Assembly (NCBI RefSeq): GCF_000373965.1
Contig: NZ_KB892866.1
Coordinates: 194,345-258,344, forward strand
Length of the DNA stretch: 64,000 nucleotides
Source of the DNA: Uliginosibacterium gangwonense DSM 18521
GTDB taxonomy: Bacteria; Pseudomonadota; Gammaproteobacteria; Burkholderiales; Rhodocyclaceae
Reading direction: 5' to 3'
In this document: positions 42,593 through 53,360 of the stretch, piece after piece
Position numbering within the stretch: position 1 is the first letter of the stretch
Layout of the letters: each line of letters starts with the position of its first letter
Notes under the pieces: model-generated
Told to the model about the DNA's origin: nothing
The model's database searches: none
What the model saw: the letters and a program-made list of their open reading frames with translations, nothing else
Program-made: the position numbers and the translations under genes

Positions 42593-45070
42593 ATGGAAAC
42601 GATTACGAAGTCCTGTGTCTGCCTCAACTCCCAGGCGCGTACCAAGGAAGAGGCGATCCGCTTGGCTGGCAAGCTGCTGGTGGCAGCGGGTTATATCGGC
42701 GAACCCTATGTGGAAAGCCTGCTCAAGCGTGAAGCGGTGGCCAATACCCTGCTGGGCGCTGGGGTGGCGATTCCGCACGGCATGATCGAAGATCGCCATC
42801 ACATCAAGGCCACCGGTGTGGCTGTGGTGCAGGTCCCGCAAGGGGTGGATTGGAAGGATGGCAATCGTGCCCACCTGATTGTGGCCATTGCCGCCCAGTC
42901 TGACGAACATATCGCCCTGTTGCGCCGCCTGACGCGCCTGATGCAGCAGGAGGGGGCCATTGATGCGCTGGTGCGCACGCAGGATGCTGACGAGATCGTC
43001 GCCGCGCTGACCGGCACCCCTGCTGCGCCCAAGCCGGTGGCTGCATCCAACTGGAGGGCTGACGCCGAGTTGAGCTGGGTGGTGGATTATCCCAATGGCC
43101 TGCATGCGCGCCCGGCTACGCGCTGGGTGGAGGTCGCCAAGCGCCATGCCTGTGAGTTGAAAGTTTTTAAGGGTGAGGAGAGCGCTGATGCCAAGGCTCT
43201 GACCACTTTGTTGGGGCTGGGTGTGGTGGCAGGCGATACCCTGCGCTTCTGCGCTGCGGGCGCTGGGGCTAAGGCCGCTGTGGATGAATTGTTTGCGGTT
43301 GTTACTACGCTGAGTGCTGAAGAAAAGGCCGATGCCGAGCGTGCCAAGATTGCCGCCGCCATGGCACGTGCCCAGGCGCCGGTCTGGCAGGCTGGGCCTG
43401 CTGCCCGCTGCCTGCGTGGGATCGGAGCAAGCCCCGGCCTGGCGGTGGGGCGCATTGTTCATCATGAATCGCAGGTGCTGGTGGCAGAAGATACCCCAGG
43501 GGATGTGATGGCCGACGGCGCCGCGCTGGAAGCCGCGTTGGGGGCTGTCAGCACAGAATTGAGCACTCTGGAGGAAGATGCCAAGCGTCGCCTGGGTGCA
43601 GGTGAGGCCGCGATTTTTGCTGCCCAGCGCGAACTGGTGACCGATACCGGCCTGCTGCGCGCGACGCTGGGTGAAGTGATGCGCGGTCATGGTGTGGCCT
43701 GGGCCTGGAAGAAGGTATTGGATGCCCGCGTCGAACATCAACGTCAATTGCCTGACCCGCTGTTGGCTGCACGGGCGCTTGACTTGCGTGACGCAGGGGA
43801 CCGCGTGCTGGCTCGTCTTCTGGGGGTGGAGCGCAAGGCGCTGACCCTGTGCGAGCCCAGTATCGTCGTGGCTGAGGATCTGACGCCTTCCGATACCCTG
43901 CAACTGGATATGCGCCATGTGGTGGGCTTGGCCATCAGTAGCGGCGGGCCGACTTCCCACACTGCAATCCTGGCGCGCACGCTTGGGCTGCCTTCGATTG
44001 TGGCGGCGGGCGAGGTGCTGCTGGCGGTTCCAGCTGGGGCGCAGGCAGTGATTGATGGCACCACGGGATGCGTCTACCTGGAATGCTCGGAAGCAGATAT
44101 CGCTTCCGCACGCACTGCAATCGAAAAGCTCGCCCGTGTGCGGGCGCAGATGGAAACTGGTCGTTATAACCGTGCGACCACCACCGATGGACACACGGTT
44201 GAAGTCATCGCCAACATCACCAGCGCCAAGCAGGCTGCTGTGGCTGTGGAGGCAGGGGCCGAAGGCGTGGGCCTAATGCGGACCGAATTCCTCTATCTGG
44301 AACGCGACCGTGGCCCCAGTGAAGATGAGCAGTACGAAGTTTACAAGGCGACCATCGAAGCCCTGGGTGGCCGCCCGCTGGTGATCCGCACGCTGGATAT
44401 CGGCGGCGACAAGCAGGTGCCTTATCTTGATCTGCCGCACGAGGAAAACCCCTTCCTGGGCGTGCGCGGCGCGCGCTTGTTGCTCGCCCGCCCGGATTTG
44501 CTGCGTACCCAGTTGCGTGCCTTATACCGCGCTGCTGCGCATGGCCCGCTGGAAATCATGTTCCCGATGATTACCGAGCTGGCCGAAGTGACTGCTTTGC
44601 GGGCTGAGTGCGAAGCGGTGCGTGCCTCGTTGAATGCGCCCAAGGTACCGATCGGCATCATGGTTGAGGTGCCTGCTGTGGCGGTGATGGCGGATCGCTT
44701 TGCTGCCGTGGTGGATTTCTTCTCCATCGGCACCAATGACCTGACCCAATACGTGCTGGCGATGGATCGCCAGCACCCACAACTCGCTGCGCAGGCCGAT
44801 AGCCTCAACCCCGCCGTGCTGGCGCTGATCGCCAATACGGCTAAGGCTGCCAAGGCAGCGGGCGTGCATGTGGGGGTGTGTGGTGGCTTGGCGGGCGACC
44901 CGTTGGGCGCACGTATCCTGACAGGGCTGGGTGTGAATGCCCTGTCGATGAGTGCGCAGGATGTGGCTGCCGTCAAAGATACCCTGCGGGGCTGCTCAAT
45001 GGCCGACTTGCAGGCACTGGCCGAGAAAGCCCTGGCCGCCCGCAGTGCCGAAGAGGTACGCGCGCTATGA
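42593..45070 (+). CDS. fruB: Fructose PTS multiphosphoryl protein EIIA-HPr-EI
   Basis: An 825-residue fusion carrying the whole soluble phosphate relay from PEP to the fructose permease. EIIA-Fru at about 1-145 with active His62 (AIPHGMIEDRHH), HPr at about 158-245 with His171 (NGLHARPATRW), enzyme I at about 275-825 with His456 (SGGPTSHTAILA) and the C-terminal PEP-binding domain ('GTNDLTQYVLAMDRQ', GVCGGLAGD with the catalytic Cys). The ATG at 42593 is chosen; an upstream TTG at 42587 is possible. Such triple fusions occur in Pseudomonas, Xanthomonas and Chromobacterium relatives. The 3' end overlaps fruK by 4 bp. Confidence 0.96.
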   Translation: METITKSCVCLNSQARTKEEAIRLAGKLLVAAGYIGEPYVESLLKREAVANTLLGAGVAIPHGMIEDRHHIKATGVAVVQVPQGVDWKDGNRAHLIVAIAAQSDEHIALLRRLTRLMQQEGAIDALVRTQDADEIVAALTGTPAAPKPVAASNWRADAELSWVVDYPNGLHARPATRWVEVAKRHACELKVFKGEESADAKALTTLLGLGVVAGDTLRFCAAGAGAKAAVDELFAVVTTLSAEEKADAERAKIAAAMARAQAPVWQAGPAARCLRGIGASPGLAVGRIVHHESQVLVAEDTPGDVMADGAALEAALGAVSTELSTLEEDAKRRLGAGEAAIFAAQRELVTDTGLLRATLGEVMRGHGVAWAWKKVLDARVEHQRQLPDPLLAARALDLRDAGDRVLARLLGVERKALTLCEPSIVVAEDLTPSDTLQLDMRHVVGLAISSGGPTSHTAILARTLGLPSIVAAGEVLLAVPAGAQAVIDGTTGCVYLECSEADIASARTAIEKLARVRAQMETGRYNRATTTDGHTVEVIANITSAKQAAVAVEAGAEGVGLMRTEFLYLERDRGPSEDEQYEVYKATIEALGGRPLVIRTLDIGGDKQVPYLDLPHEENPFLGVRGARLLLARPDLLRTQLRALYRAAAHGPLEIMFPMITELAEVTALRAECEAVRASLNAPKVPIGIMVEVPAVAVMADRFAAVVDFFSIGTNDLTQYVLAMDRQHPQLAAQADSLNPAVLALIANTAKAAKAAGVHVGVCGGLAGDPLGARILTGLGVNALSMSAQDVAAVKDTLRGCSMADLQALAEKALAARSAEEVRAL

Positions 45071-46071
45071 GCCGCAACCAATCATCCTTCGCTCAGCCAG
45101 CCCTGGTGGCATGCTTTGCCCTGAACCCGGCGCTGGACCAGACTATCGAAGTGCGCGAGTTGCGTCTTGGCGAAGTCAACCGGGCCCAGCGGGCGCAGAT
45201 TGATGCCGGTGGCAAGGGTGTGAACGTCGCTTCCTGCCTGGCTGATTTTTGCTCCGGCGTGGCGATCAGTGGTTTGCTGGGACGGGATAATGCTGCGCTT
45301 TTCGAGCAGTTGTTTGAAGACAAGCAGATTCTCAATCGCTGCATTTATGTGGATGGGATGACGCGGGTGAATACCAAGCTGGTTGATCCCACCCAAGGCA
45401 TCACCACCGATATCAATATGCCGGGGCCGGAACTCAATGCCGCCCGCATTGCCAGCGAGATTGCCCATCTGTGCGCGATTATCGACGAACTGGCGGTTAC
45501 CGTGCGCTGGTTCGTGCTGTCGGGCAGCCTGCCACCCGGTTGGCCTGCGGATACTTATGCTCAACTCATCCGGCGTGTGCGCAGCCACGGCGGCAAGGTG
45601 CTGCTGGATGCCAGTGGCAAAGCGCTGGCTGAAGGTCTGCGTGCCGAGCCGCACATCCTGAAACCCAACGAGCATGAACTAGCCGAGTTGCTGGGGCGCG
45701 AACTGGCTTCGCCTGCCGACATCGAAGCGGCTGTGCGCGAGCTGTTTGCCAAATATGCGGGGGTTGAATGTGTCGCTGTCTCAATGGGCGGCGCAGGGGC
45801 ATTGTTCTTTAACCGCGCTGAAACGCTGCATGCGCAAGCTTTGCGCGTGGAGCTGATCAGTTCGGTAGGTGCGGGGGACGCGATGGTGGCTGGGGTGGTT
45901 GCCGCGTTCCTTGAGGGTTTGCCACTGGCAGGTTGCGCGCAGCTTGCCACGGCGTTTTCGGCGGCCAAGCTCTCCCGGCTGGGGCCGCATTTGCCGGAGC
46001 CGGACTTGGTCCGCGCGCTGGCCTCGACAGTTGTAGTCGGCCCCTTGGGCAAGCAGGGCTTGCAGCAGTAG
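45067..46071 (+). CDS. fruK: 1-phosphofructokinase
   Basis: A 334-residue PfkB-family kinase that converts fructose 1-phosphate, made by FruA, to fructose 1,6-bisphosphate. The start [13 protein letters not shown] overlaps the fruB stop (ATGA). '[12 protein letters not shown]' and '[17 protein letters not shown]' are the PfkB N-terminal signature; '[20 protein letters not shown]' carries the catalytic Asp. Length is slightly above the typical 310 because of extra residues at the start. It is the second gene of the fructose operon. Confidence 0.95.
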   Translation: MSRNQSSFAQPALVACFALNPALDQTIEVRELRLGEVNRAQRAQIDAGGKGVNVASCLADFCSGVAISGLLGRDNAALFEQLFEDKQILNRCIYVDGMTRVNTKLVDPTQGITTDINMPGPELNAARIASEIAHLCAIIDELAVTVRWFVLSGSLPPGWPADTYAQLIRRVRSHGGKVLLDASGKALAEGLRAEPHILKPNEHELAELLGRELASPADIEAAVRELFAKYAGVECVAVSMGGAGALFFNRAETLHAQALRVELISSVGAGDAMVAGVVAAFLEGLPLAGCAQLATAFSAAKLSRLGPHLPEPDLVRALASTVVVGPLGKQGLQQ

Positions 46072-46123
46072 CCAACATATTGCCAGAGCATGGCAGGTAT
46101 CACACGGAGAAGGAGACTCAGAC

Positions 46124-47533
46124 ATGGCAAATATCGTAGCGATTACTTCGTGTCCCACGGGGATCGCGCATACCTTCATGGCAGCGGAGGGGCTGGAGCA
46201 GGGCGCAGCCAAGGCTGGCCATACGATTAAGGTGGAGACCCAAGGGTCGGTTGGCGCACAGAACCAACTCAGCGCAGCTGATATCGCGCAGGCCGATGTG
46301 GTGATCATCGCCGCCGATACCTCGGTGGAAAAATCCCGCTTCGTGGGTAAGAAGCTCTATGAAACCAACACCAAGGCAGCCATCAACGATGGCGCTGCCG
46401 TGGTGACAACCGCGCTGGAGCAGGGCAAGGTTTATCAGGTGGCTGCTGCATCAGGTGGGGCAAACTATGCCGATCAGGTCAAGGATGCCAAAGCCCAGCA
46501 AAAAGCTGCTGCACCCGGTGTTTATCGACACCTGATGACGGGTGTGTCGTTCATGATCCCGTTTGTGGTGGCAGGGGGTTTGTTGATTGCCTTGGGTTTT
46601 GCCTTGGGTGGCATCTATGTGTATGACGATGCCCACAAGGACTCGCTGGGGCAATTTCTGTTCTTGATCGGCAAGGGCTCCTTCTCGCTGATGGTGCCAA
46701 TCCTCTCCGGTTATATCGCCTACTCAATTGCCGACCGTCCCGGGATTGCTCCGGGTATGGTGGGGGGCGTGATCTCTGGGGCGGTGGGGGCTGGTTTCCT
46801 CGGTGGTATCGTCAGTGGTTTCCTGGCCGGGTATCTGGTCAAGTGGCTCAATGACACGATCAAGTTGCCGCGCACCCTCGACGGGCTCAAGCCCGTGCTG
46901 ATTCTGCCTCTGTTGGGTACCACGATTGTCGGCCTGCTGATGTATTACGTGGTGGGTACGCCGGTGGCGGTGGTCTTGAAGGATCTTTCCGATTGGCTCA
47001 AAGGCATGCAGGGCAGCAGTGCGATTGTGCTGGGTCTGATCCTGGGTTGCATGATGGCCTTCGACATGGGTGGGCCGGTCAACAAGGCGGCTTACGCATT
47101 TGCCACAGGCCTTTTGACCAGCAGCATCTACACCCCGATGGCTGCCGTGATGGCCGCCGGGATGACGCCTCCGCTGGGGATCGCACTAGCCACCTTCTTG
47201 TTCCGCAATCGCTTCTCTGAAGATGAACGCGAAGCGGGCAAGGCCGCGGCTGCACTGGGTATCTCCTTCATCACCGAAGGGGCCATCCCGTTTGCCGCCA
47301 AGGACCCGTTCCGCGTCATTCCCTCGACCATGGCAGGTTCTGCCGTGGCGGGCGCCATCTCGATGGCGGCTGGTTGTGGCCTGACTGTGCCGCACGGTGG
47401 GGTGTTTGTGCTGCCGATGCCGAATGCGGTGATTAACCTGTTGCCTTACATTGTGGCGATTCTGGCCGGTACAGTCGTTACCGCAGCCATGCTATACGTG
47501 TTGAAGAAGCCGATTGCGCAGACTGCCAATTGA
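46124..47533 (+). CDS. fruA: PTS fructose transporter EIIBC
   Basis: A 469-residue fructose permease. The cytoplasmic EIIB domain (about 1-100) has the phosphorylated Cys10 in [11 protein letters not shown]; the EIIC membrane domain follows (about 125-465, nine or so helices) with '[20 protein letters not shown]' and '[20 protein letters not shown]'. E. coli FruA carries an additional duplicated EIIB domain, which is absent here. GGAGAAGGAG precedes the ATG. The predicted operon is fruB-fruK-fruA. Confidence 0.95.
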   Translation: MANIVAITSCPTGIAHTFMAAEGLEQGAAKAGHTIKVETQGSVGAQNQLSAADIAQADVVIIAADTSVEKSRFVGKKLYETNTKAAINDGAAVVTTALEQGKVYQVAAASGGANYADQVKDAKAQQKAAAPGVYRHLMTGVSFMIPFVVAGGLLIALGFALGGIYVYDDAHKDSLGQFLFLIGKGSFSLMVPILSGYIAYSIADRPGIAPGMVGGVISGAVGAGFLGGIVSGFLAGYLVKWLNDTIKLPRTLDGLKPVLILPLLGTTIVGLLMYYVVGTPVAVVLKDLSDWLKGMQGSSAIVLGLILGCMMAFDMGGPVNKAAYAFATGLLTSSIYTPMAAVMAAGMTPPLGIALATFLFRNRFSEDEREAGKAAAALGISFITEGAIPFAAKDPFRVIPSTMAGSAVAGAISMAAGCGLTVPHGGVFVLPMPNAVINLLPYIVAILAGTVVTAAMLYVLKKPIAQTAN

Positions 47534-47552
47534 TCTTTGTTCATCATCAGGC

Positions 47553-47582
47553 AAAAACGCCAGGGGCTTCCCTGGCGTTTTT
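47553..47582 (+). terminator. Rho-independent terminator of the fructose operon
   Basis: AAAAACGCCAGGG-GCTT-CCCTGGCGTTTTT: 13-bp stem ending in a T-run, 20 bp after the fruA stop. Confidence 0.95.
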
Positions 47583-47887
47583 GCGTTGGGGGCCATGCTT
47601 TTATGCACGCAGCGTGTGGGAGTATGTGTTTTGGGGTCAAAAACAGGTACTTTCGTCGGTTTTTACGCTTCCCATGCCCTTTTAGGCGTATGGCTTTGTA
47701 TTGCGCCGATATCACACTTGGCATATCTTGCAAGGCAGCAAGCAGGTGTGTGACGTGTTCGGCCCTACTTAGGTTGTGTCGTTGATTGACGGTCTGCCAG
47801 GTGAGTCTTTCCGCGTTTCCGGTTGTGCTGTTTGCGGTGGCACGCCAAAGCGTGTAGAGAGTTTGATCTGATTTGAGGATATGCAGA
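47583..47887 (+). promoter_or_regulatory. Upstream region and probable leader of the cold-shock gene
   Basis: This 305-bp region has no gene. Cold-shock genes usually have long structured leaders, and the distance from the fructose-operon terminator would allow one. I cannot place a clear promoter or cold-box motif. Confidence 0.4.
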
Positions 47888-48091
47888 ATGGCTACCGGTA
47901 TTGTCAAGTGGTTCAACGACGCCAAAGGTTTTGGGTTCATTACGCCTGATCAGGGCGGCGAAGATTTGTTTGCGCACTTCTCTGAAATCTCAGGGGCAGG
48001 CTTCCGTTCCCTCAAAGAGGGGCAGCGCGTGGAGTTTGAAGTGAAGCAAGGGCCCAAGGGGCGTCAAGCCTCGACGATCAAGCCGCTTTGA
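47888..48091 (+). CDS. Cold-shock domain protein (CspA family)
   Basis: A 67-residue single OB-fold RNA chaperone. The start [20 protein letters not shown] contains RNP1 (KGFGFI); '[10 protein letters not shown]' is RNP2, with His replacing the more common V-x-H residue order (usual FVHF/FAHF; FAHF here). GAGGAT lies before the ATG at 47888. Length and ends are typical. A strong terminator follows. Whether it is cold-induced cannot be told. Confidence 0.95.
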   Translation: MATGIVKWFNDAKGFGFITPDQGGEDLFAHFSEISGAGFRSLKEGQRVEFEVKQGPKGRQASTIKPL

Positions 48092-48167
48092 GCGCGCATC
48101 GTCCTTCGTAGGCCAAACCACGTGCGGATTTGAAGTCCGCTTGGTTTGAAGCTGAAAATGGTCAGTC

Positions 48168-48201
48168 ATGGAGCAGGGATTCACATCCTGCTCCATTTTT
48201 T
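48168..48201 (+). terminator. Terminator of the cold-shock gene
   Basis: ATGGAGCAGG (48168-48177) pairs with CCTGCTCCAT (48187-48196), followed by TTTTTT. The 10-bp stem lies 76 bp after the stop. Confidence 0.9.
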
Positions 48202-48220
48202 GTATCTGCGCACGCATGAA

Positions 48221-48248
48221 AAACGCCAACTGTTTCCAGTTGGCGTTT
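48221..48248 (-). terminator. Terminator of rne
   Basis: AAACGCCAACTG-TTTC-CAGTTGGCGTTT is a perfect 12-bp stem; on the minus strand it runs into five T residues. It lies 20 bp after the rne stop. Confidence 0.9.
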
Positions 48249-48267
48249 GGTTTTGAGACGGCAGGAA

Positions 48268-51183
48268 TCAGGCTTCTGGCGTTGTGCCGGTTTCAACCTG
48301 CTGCAAAGGTTCCTCTGCGGCTGCCGAGCGAGGGCGACGCTTGCGCGGTGCCGGGCGCGGTGCCTCTTCCTGCACGGGAGCGGCAGGTCGGTTTGGTGCG
48401 CTGACCGTCTCGACCATTTGCAGGCTTGCCTGCTCGGCTGCGAGTAGAGCCTTCAGGTCGACCTGTGCAGGAACGGGAGCCGGAGTCACTTCGGGCTTGG
48501 CGGGTTCCACAGGTGCTACCGGGACTTCAGGAGCCGTTTCCGCGACCGCAAGTGCCGGGGTAACAGGTTCTGCCGCTACGACGACTGGAGCCGCCGGCGT
48601 TGCAAGCAGATCACCTTGCTCCATGCTTACTGGCGTGACGACAGGTGCCGTGACAGGCTCTGCCACTGGAGCAGATGCAGCCGGAGCCACCTCAGCCTGG
48701 ACGGGCGCTGCTTCAGCCACGGGGGCGGCTGCAACGACGGGTTCGGCGGGTGTTGCCGGAGCAATTTCTTCCACGGCATAGACCGTTTGCACGGGTTCCG
48801 CCACGGCTGGAGCCTTGGCAAACTCCACCGTAGCAGGCTGTTCTGCTACCACGGTTTGGTCTTCTGCTGCGTCCTGACCTTCCTCACCGGACATGTTTTC
48901 GGCGTAGTCCGGGCGGCGCTCACCACGGCCACGGCGACGGTTGCGGCGGCTGCGGCCTTCGCTATTGCGGGCTTCAGCGCTGCGACCTTCAGCATTCGGC
49001 GTGGTTTGCTCCGTGTCAGCAACAGCAGTGCTGGCCGGGATGGCTTCTTCGCTCAGCGTTGCCTCAACGGGTTTTTCGGCAGCGGCCTGGGCGGCAGCCG
49101 CTTCGCGGGCCAGTTGGCGCTCACGGCGTTGCTGTTCGCGTTCAGCACGGTCTGGGCGCTGCGGGCGTTCGCCGCGCTCGGTCTTTTCACCACGTTCACG
49201 CTGCGGCTTGGCCGTGGCGGCATCGGTACGCTGCTCGGCGGGCTTGTCCTGACGATTGCGTTCCCCACCTTGCTGGCGTTGCTCGTTGCGGTTGCCGCGT
49301 TCGGGACGCTCGCCACGCTCTGTGCGCTCACCACGTTCAGGGCGTTCACCGCGTGCCTCTTCGCGCTTGCCGCCTTCCTTGCGGGGCTGGGCATTGGCAT
49401 TGTTACGGCGATCACCATCGCGCTTGCGGCTATCACGCTTGTCGCGCGGCTTGGGCGCCGGGGCTGTAGGCGTGGTCTCTTCTGTGCTGCCAAAGAGCCA
49501 GGCGGACAGGCGCTGGAAGATCCCCTTGGGCGCTGCGTCAGCACTCGGCTTGGCTTCGACGATGGGTGCCGGTTGCTCGGGCGTGATGCCCTTGATGGCG
49601 GCTTCCTGGCGTACCGGCTTGGCTTCGGTCTGGGCCGAAGGCGGCGTGTAATTGGCTTCGGCAGGCATGGTGGCCATGCGGTAGCTGGGCAGGCTGGCGT
49701 CTTCGACGTTGAGCTGGTCGTGACGCAGGCGGATGATTTCGTGCTGCGGCGTTTCCAGGTGGCGGTTCGGGATGATCAGCAGGGTGGCCTTGTGGCGCAG
49801 TTCGATCTTGGCGATATCGTCCCGCTTCTCATTGAGCAGGAAGGTGGCCACGTCGACGGGCACCTGGGTGTGGATCGCGCCGGTGTTCTCCTTCATCGCC
49901 TCTTCTTCGAGGATGCGCAGGATGTGCAGCGCGGCCGACTCAATCGAGCGGATATGCCCCGTGCCGGTACAACGCGGGCAGGGGATGTAGCTGGTTTCGG
50001 CCAGCGCCGGGCGCAGGCGTTGGCGCGAGAGTTCCAGCAGGCCAAAGCGGCTGATCTTGCCCGTCTGCACGCGGGCACGGTCGTAACGTAGCGCATCGCG
50101 CAGGCGGTTTTCCACCTCGCGCTGGTTGCGCGGGTTTTCCATGTCGATGAAGTCGATCACGATCAGGCCACCCAAGTCGCGCAGGCGCAACTGGCGGGCC
50201 ACTTCGTCGGCGGCTTCAAGGTTGGTACGTAGGGCCGTGTCTTCGATGTCGGCGCCACGGGTGGCACGACCGGAGTTGACGTCAACGGCGACCAGCGCTT
50301 CGGTGTGGTCGATCACCACGGCACCGCCCGAGGGCAGGTTGACCTGGCGCGAATAGGCCGATTCGATCTGGTGCTCGATCTGGAAGCGTGAGAAGAGCGG
50401 CACATCGTCGTTGTAGCGCTTGACGCGATTGACGTTGCCCGGCATCACGTGGCCCATGAACTGCTGGGCCTGCTCGAAGATTTCGTCGGTATCGATGAGG
50501 ATTTCACCGATATCCGGCTGGAAGTAATCGCGGATGGCGCGGATTACCAGACTGCCTTCCTGATAGATCAGGAAAGCGCCCGTCTGCGACTTGGCGGCAC
50601 CATCAATGGCGCTCCACAGTTGCAGCAGGTAGTTCAAATCCCATTGCAGCTCTTCGGCGCTACGGCCGATGGCGGCGGTGCGGGCAATCAGGCTCATGCC
50701 GTTGGGCACTTCCAGATTGTCCATGATCTCGCGCAGCTCGGCGCGTTCATCCCCTTCCACGCGACGCGATACGCCGCCTCCGCGCGGATTGTTGGGCATG
50801 AGCACCAGGTAACGGCCCGCCAGGGAGATAAAGGTCGTCAGCGCGGCACCCTTGTTGCCACGTTCGTCCTTTTCAACTTGGATGATGACTTCCTGGCCTT
50901 CTTTCAGGGCGTCCTGAATGCGGGCACGGGAGACGTCAACACCTTCCTTGAAATAGGAACGGGAGACTTCCTTGAACGGCAAGAAGCCATGGCGCTCGGC
51001 GCCATAATCGACAAAGGCGGCTTCGAGACTGGGCTCGATGCGGGTAATGATGCCCTTGTAGATGTTGCTCTTGCGTTGCTCTTTTGCTGCCGATTCGATG
51101 TCGAGGTCAATAAGCTTCTGACCATCAACAATCGCGACGCGGAGTTCCTCGGCTTGCGTCGCATTAAAAAGCATGCGCTTCAT
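48268..51183 (-). CDS. rne: Ribonuclease E
   Basis: A 971-residue endoribonuclease that starts mRNA decay, matures rRNA/tRNA and scaffolds the degradosome. The N-terminal catalytic half (about 1-500) has the start [21 protein letters not shown]1 domain '[21 protein letters not shown]', DNase I-like catalytic Asp residues in '[15 protein letters not shown]' and '[17 protein letters not shown]', and the zinc-link '[11 protein letters not shown]'. The C-terminal half is disordered: a Arg/Glu/Gly-rich RNA-binding stretch (about 595-690), then a Pro/Ala/Val-rich region (about 790-960). This divergence is normal for RNase E and separates it from the shorter RNase G. Confidence 0.97.
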   Translation of the reverse strand: MKRMLFNATQAEELRVAIVDGQKLIDLDIESAAKEQRKSNIYKGIITRIEPSLEAAFVDYGAERHGFLPFKEVSRSYFKEGVDVSRARIQDALKEGQEVIIQVEKDERGNKGAALTTFISLAGRYLVLMPNNPRGGGVSRRVEGDERAELREIMDNLEVPNGMSLIARTAAIGRSAEELQWDLNYLLQLWSAIDGAAKSQTGAFLIYQEGSLVIRAIRDYFQPDIGEILIDTDEIFEQAQQFMGHVMPGNVNRVKRYNDDVPLFSRFQIEHQIESAYSRQVNLPSGGAVVIDHTEALVAVDVNSGRATRGADIEDTALRTNLEAADEVARQLRLRDLGGLIVIDFIDMENPRNQREVENRLRDALRYDRARVQTGKISRFGLLELSRQRLRPALAETSYIPCPRCTGTGHIRSIESAALHILRILEEEAMKENTGAIHTQVPVDVATFLLNEKRDDIAKIELRHKATLLIIPNRHLETPQHEIIRLRHDQLNVEDASLPSYRMATMPAEANYTPPSAQTEAKPVRQEAAIKGITPEQPAPIVEAKPSADAAPKGIFQRLSAWLFGSTEETTPTAPAPKPRDKRDSRKRDGDRRNNANAQPRKEGGKREEARGERPERGERTERGERPERGNRNEQRQQGGERNRQDKPAEQRTDAATAKPQRERGEKTERGERPQRPDRAEREQQRRERQLAREAAAAQAAAEKPVEATLSEEAIPASTAVADTEQTTPNAEGRSAEARNSEGRSRRNRRRGRGERRPDYAENMSGEEGQDAAEDQTVVAEQPATVEFAKAPAVAEPVQTVYAVEEIAPATPAEPVVAAAPVAEAAPVQAEVAPAASAPVAEPVTAPVVTPVSMEQGDLLATPAAPVVVAAEPVTPALAVAETAPEVPVAPVEPAKPEVTPAPVPAQVDLKALLAAEQASLQMVETVSAPNRPAAPVQEEAPRPAPRKRRPRSAAAEEPLQQVETGTTPEA

Positions 51184-51715
51184 TTAGTTCTTCTCCCGCG
51201 CGCGATCGCGGGCGAACGAACCCTGCGCCACCCTTTGTCCGGGTGGCTGGCTCAACTTGTCGAGAACAAAAATTTCATTGTGTTCAAATCAAGGAGTTAA
51301 AGGGTTCGTCTATCGCTTCTTCGTCTCGACTGGCCGGTTCGGGCAGTCGGGACGCTTCATCGTATCTATACGTTCGCGCGCCAAATGGGTCGATCAATCA
51401 AACGGTTTGGGGTACCATCGACGGCTATTTTCAGCCCTCGGGTACAGTGTGTCTGCCGGGGATCGATGCATCGCGGAAAGAGCCCTTGACGGAATGCACC
51501 CGGCTATGCGCCAAGGCGCGGCAGGGATTGCTTCCCGGCACTTGCTGGCGTCTCGGCATCGAAGGCCGGGCCTGTGCAGCGATCCGAGGTGCGCCGCAAG
51601 TGGTGGGTGGCAGGCGCAGCTGGTGATCGGTGCGTAGCAAGGCGGGGGAACTCAATCTCCCGTCGGTCAGGAGTCTTACGCGGGAAAAGATCCCGGGAAA
51701 ACCGGAGCAGTATAT
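51184..51715. promoter_or_regulatory. Divergent rne / rluC region with rne 5' leader
   Basis: A 532-bp gap without a supportable gene. In proteobacteria rne has a long 5' UTR through which RNase E controls its own mRNA, and this interval is long enough for it; I cannot identify the exact hairpin by eye. GGAGCAGTATAT before the TTG at 51716 is the rluC Shine-Dalgarno region. Confidence 0.5.
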
Positions 51716-52711
51716 TTGAAACAAATGACTTTGGGCAAAACTCATCAGACAGAATCCTCTCCGACCCCTTCCGTCCGTCGCGTGGTAGTGGGCGAAGAGG
51801 ACGCTGGGCAGCGGATCGACAACTTTTTGTTACGCGAATGCAAGGGTGTGCCCAAAAGCCACATCTACCGCGTCCTGCGTAGCGGTGAGGTGCGGGTCAA
51901 CAGTGGCCGTATCGGTCAGACCTATCGCCTGCAGGTGGGCGACGAAGTGCGGATCCCGCCCATTCGGGTTGCCCAGCGAGTAGAGCAGAGCGTGCCTGCC
52001 CCCATGGCACGTCATGAGTTCCAGATTGTGTTTGAAGATGAGTCGATCCTGGTGATCGACAAACCTGCCGGGCTGGCGGTGCATGGCGGCAGCGGGGTGA
52101 GCTTCGGGGTGATCGAGCTGTTGCGGCGCCAGCGCCCCGAGGCCAAGTTTCTGGAACTGGCCCACCGCCTGGACCGGGAAACCTCGGGTCTGCTGATCAT
52201 TGGCAAGCGGCGTGTCGCGCTCAACAAAATCCAGGACGACATGCGTGCGGGCAAGCTGGAAAAGCGTTACCTCACCATGGTGGCAGGGCGCTGGATGAAC
52301 CCGCTCCAGCACATCAAGGCCGCCCTGCATAAATACCTGACCCCCGAGGGGGAGCGCCGTGTGATGGTCGACCGTGAGGGCAAGCCTTCACACAGCATTG
52401 TGCGTCTGGTTCAGCGCTGGGAGCGCTACAGCCTGTTGGAGGTGGAGCTGAAAACCGGGCGGACCCACCAGATTCGCGTGCACCTCCAATCGCAAGGCTT
52501 CCCTCTGCTGGGCGACGACAAGTACGGCGACTTCCCGCTCAATAAGGCACTTGAAAAGGAAGGCTTGGCGCGGATGTTCCTGCATGCGGCGATTCTGCGT
52601 TTTCAGCATCCGCTCAGTGGTGAGTTGATGGAATTGACGGCACCTCTGCCCGCGCAGTTGCAAAATTTTGTGGCGTCGGTCGATGCCTCACAGAAGAGGG
52701 ATTATGGCTAG
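51716..52711 (+). CDS. rluC: 23S rRNA pseudouridine synthase RluC
   Basis: A 331-residue RluA-family enzyme. The N-terminal S4 RNA-binding domain ('QRIDNFLLRECKGVPKSHIY', 'RSGEVRVNSGRI') is followed by the catalytic domain with the nucleophilic Asp in 'LAHRLDRETSGLLII' and the segment 'ELKTGRTHQIRVHLQSQGFP'. RluC modifies U955, U2504 and U2580 of 23S rRNA in E. coli. The start is a TTG with GGAG 9 nt upstream; ATG at 51725 is the alternative. It is divergent from rne, the usual arrangement, and overlaps the next gene by 8 bp. Confidence 0.95.
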   Translation: MKQMTLGKTHQTESSPTPSVRRVVVGEEDAGQRIDNFLLRECKGVPKSHIYRVLRSGEVRVNSGRIGQTYRLQVGDEVRIPPIRVAQRVEQSVPAPMARHEFQIVFEDESILVIDKPAGLAVHGGSGVSFGVIELLRRQRPEAKFLELAHRLDRETSGLLIIGKRRVALNKIQDDMRAGKLEKRYLTMVAGRWMNPLQHIKAALHKYLTPEGERRVMVDREGKPSHSIVRLVQRWERYSLLEVELKTGRTHQIRVHLQSQGFPLLGDDKYGDFPLNKALEKEGLARMFLHAAILRFQHPLSGELMELTAPLPAQLQNFVASVDASQKRDYG

Positions 52712-53360
52712 GCAATTTGATCTGATCGTATTTGACTGGGATGGCACCCTGATGGATTCCACCGCGCTGATTGTCGCGGCCATCCAGGCGGCTTGTCGTG
52801 ACGTGGGTGTGGACGTGCCGGACCGTGAGCGTGCCGCCTACGTCATCGGCCTGAGTCTGGCCGGGGCGATGAGCACGATTGCGCCACATCTGCCTGAGGT
52901 CGAGCAGCAACGCATGGCCGAGCGCTATCGCTACCACTTTCTGGCCCGCGACCAGGAGTTGACGCTGTTTGAAGGTACCCGTGAGTTGCTCGATGCATTG
53001 CGTGCGCAGGATTATCTGTTGGCCGTCGCCACTGGCAAGGCGCGGCGTGGGCTGGATCGGGTGCTGGCAAGTTCCGGCCTGGATGCGGTGTTCCACGCCA
53101 CGCGCTGTGCTGATGAAAGTTTTTCCAAGCCGCACCCGGCCATGTTGCTGGAACTCATGGAGGAATTCCAGGTGAGCCCGGAGCGTACCGTGATGATCGG
53201 GGACACCACTCATGACTTGCTCATGGCCCGCAATGCCGGGGTGCCTGCGCTGGCGATGAGTTACGGAGCCCACTCGGTGGAAGAGTTGCAACAGGAAGCG
53301 CCGCTGGCGATTCTCCATTCCATGACGGATCTGCGTGAATGGCTGCACCAGAACGGCTGA
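52704..53360 (+). CDS. HAD-superfamily phosphatase (phosphoglycolate phosphatase-like)
   Basis: A 218-residue HAD hydrolase of the Gph/PgmB-like subfamily. Motif I is FDWDGTLMDS (nucleophile and acid/base Asp), the helical cap spans about 20-80, motif II is in 'LLAVATGKARRGLD', and motif IV is 'MIGDTTHDLLMARNAG'. The start at 52704 follows AAGAGGG and lies within the end of rluC. Members of this position in the conserved block are usually annotated as phosphoglycolate phosphatase, but the substrate is not fixed. It overlaps the Rieske gene by 22 bp. Confidence 0.92.
   Translation: MARQFDLIVFDWDGTLMDSTALIVAAIQAACRDVGVDVPDRERAAYVIGLSLAGAMSTIAPHLPEVEQQRMAERYRYHFLARDQELTLFEGTRELLDALRAQDYLLAVATGKARRGLDRVLASSGLDAVFHATRCADESFSKPHPAMLLELMEEFQVSPERTVMIGDTTHDLLMARNAGVPALAMSYGAHSVEELQQEAPLAILHSMTDLREWLHQNG

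Noticed and set aside
42590..44194. 534-codon minus-strand frame antisense to fruB
   Set aside because: All EIIA, HPr and EI active-site motifs are on the plus strand; the antisense product has no domain.
48616..50091. Long 491-codon plus-strand frame antisense to rne
   Set aside because: It mirrors the C-terminal half of RNase E; its repetitive Leu/Ala/Arg composition is a shadow of the Arg/Glu/Ala-rich coding strand.
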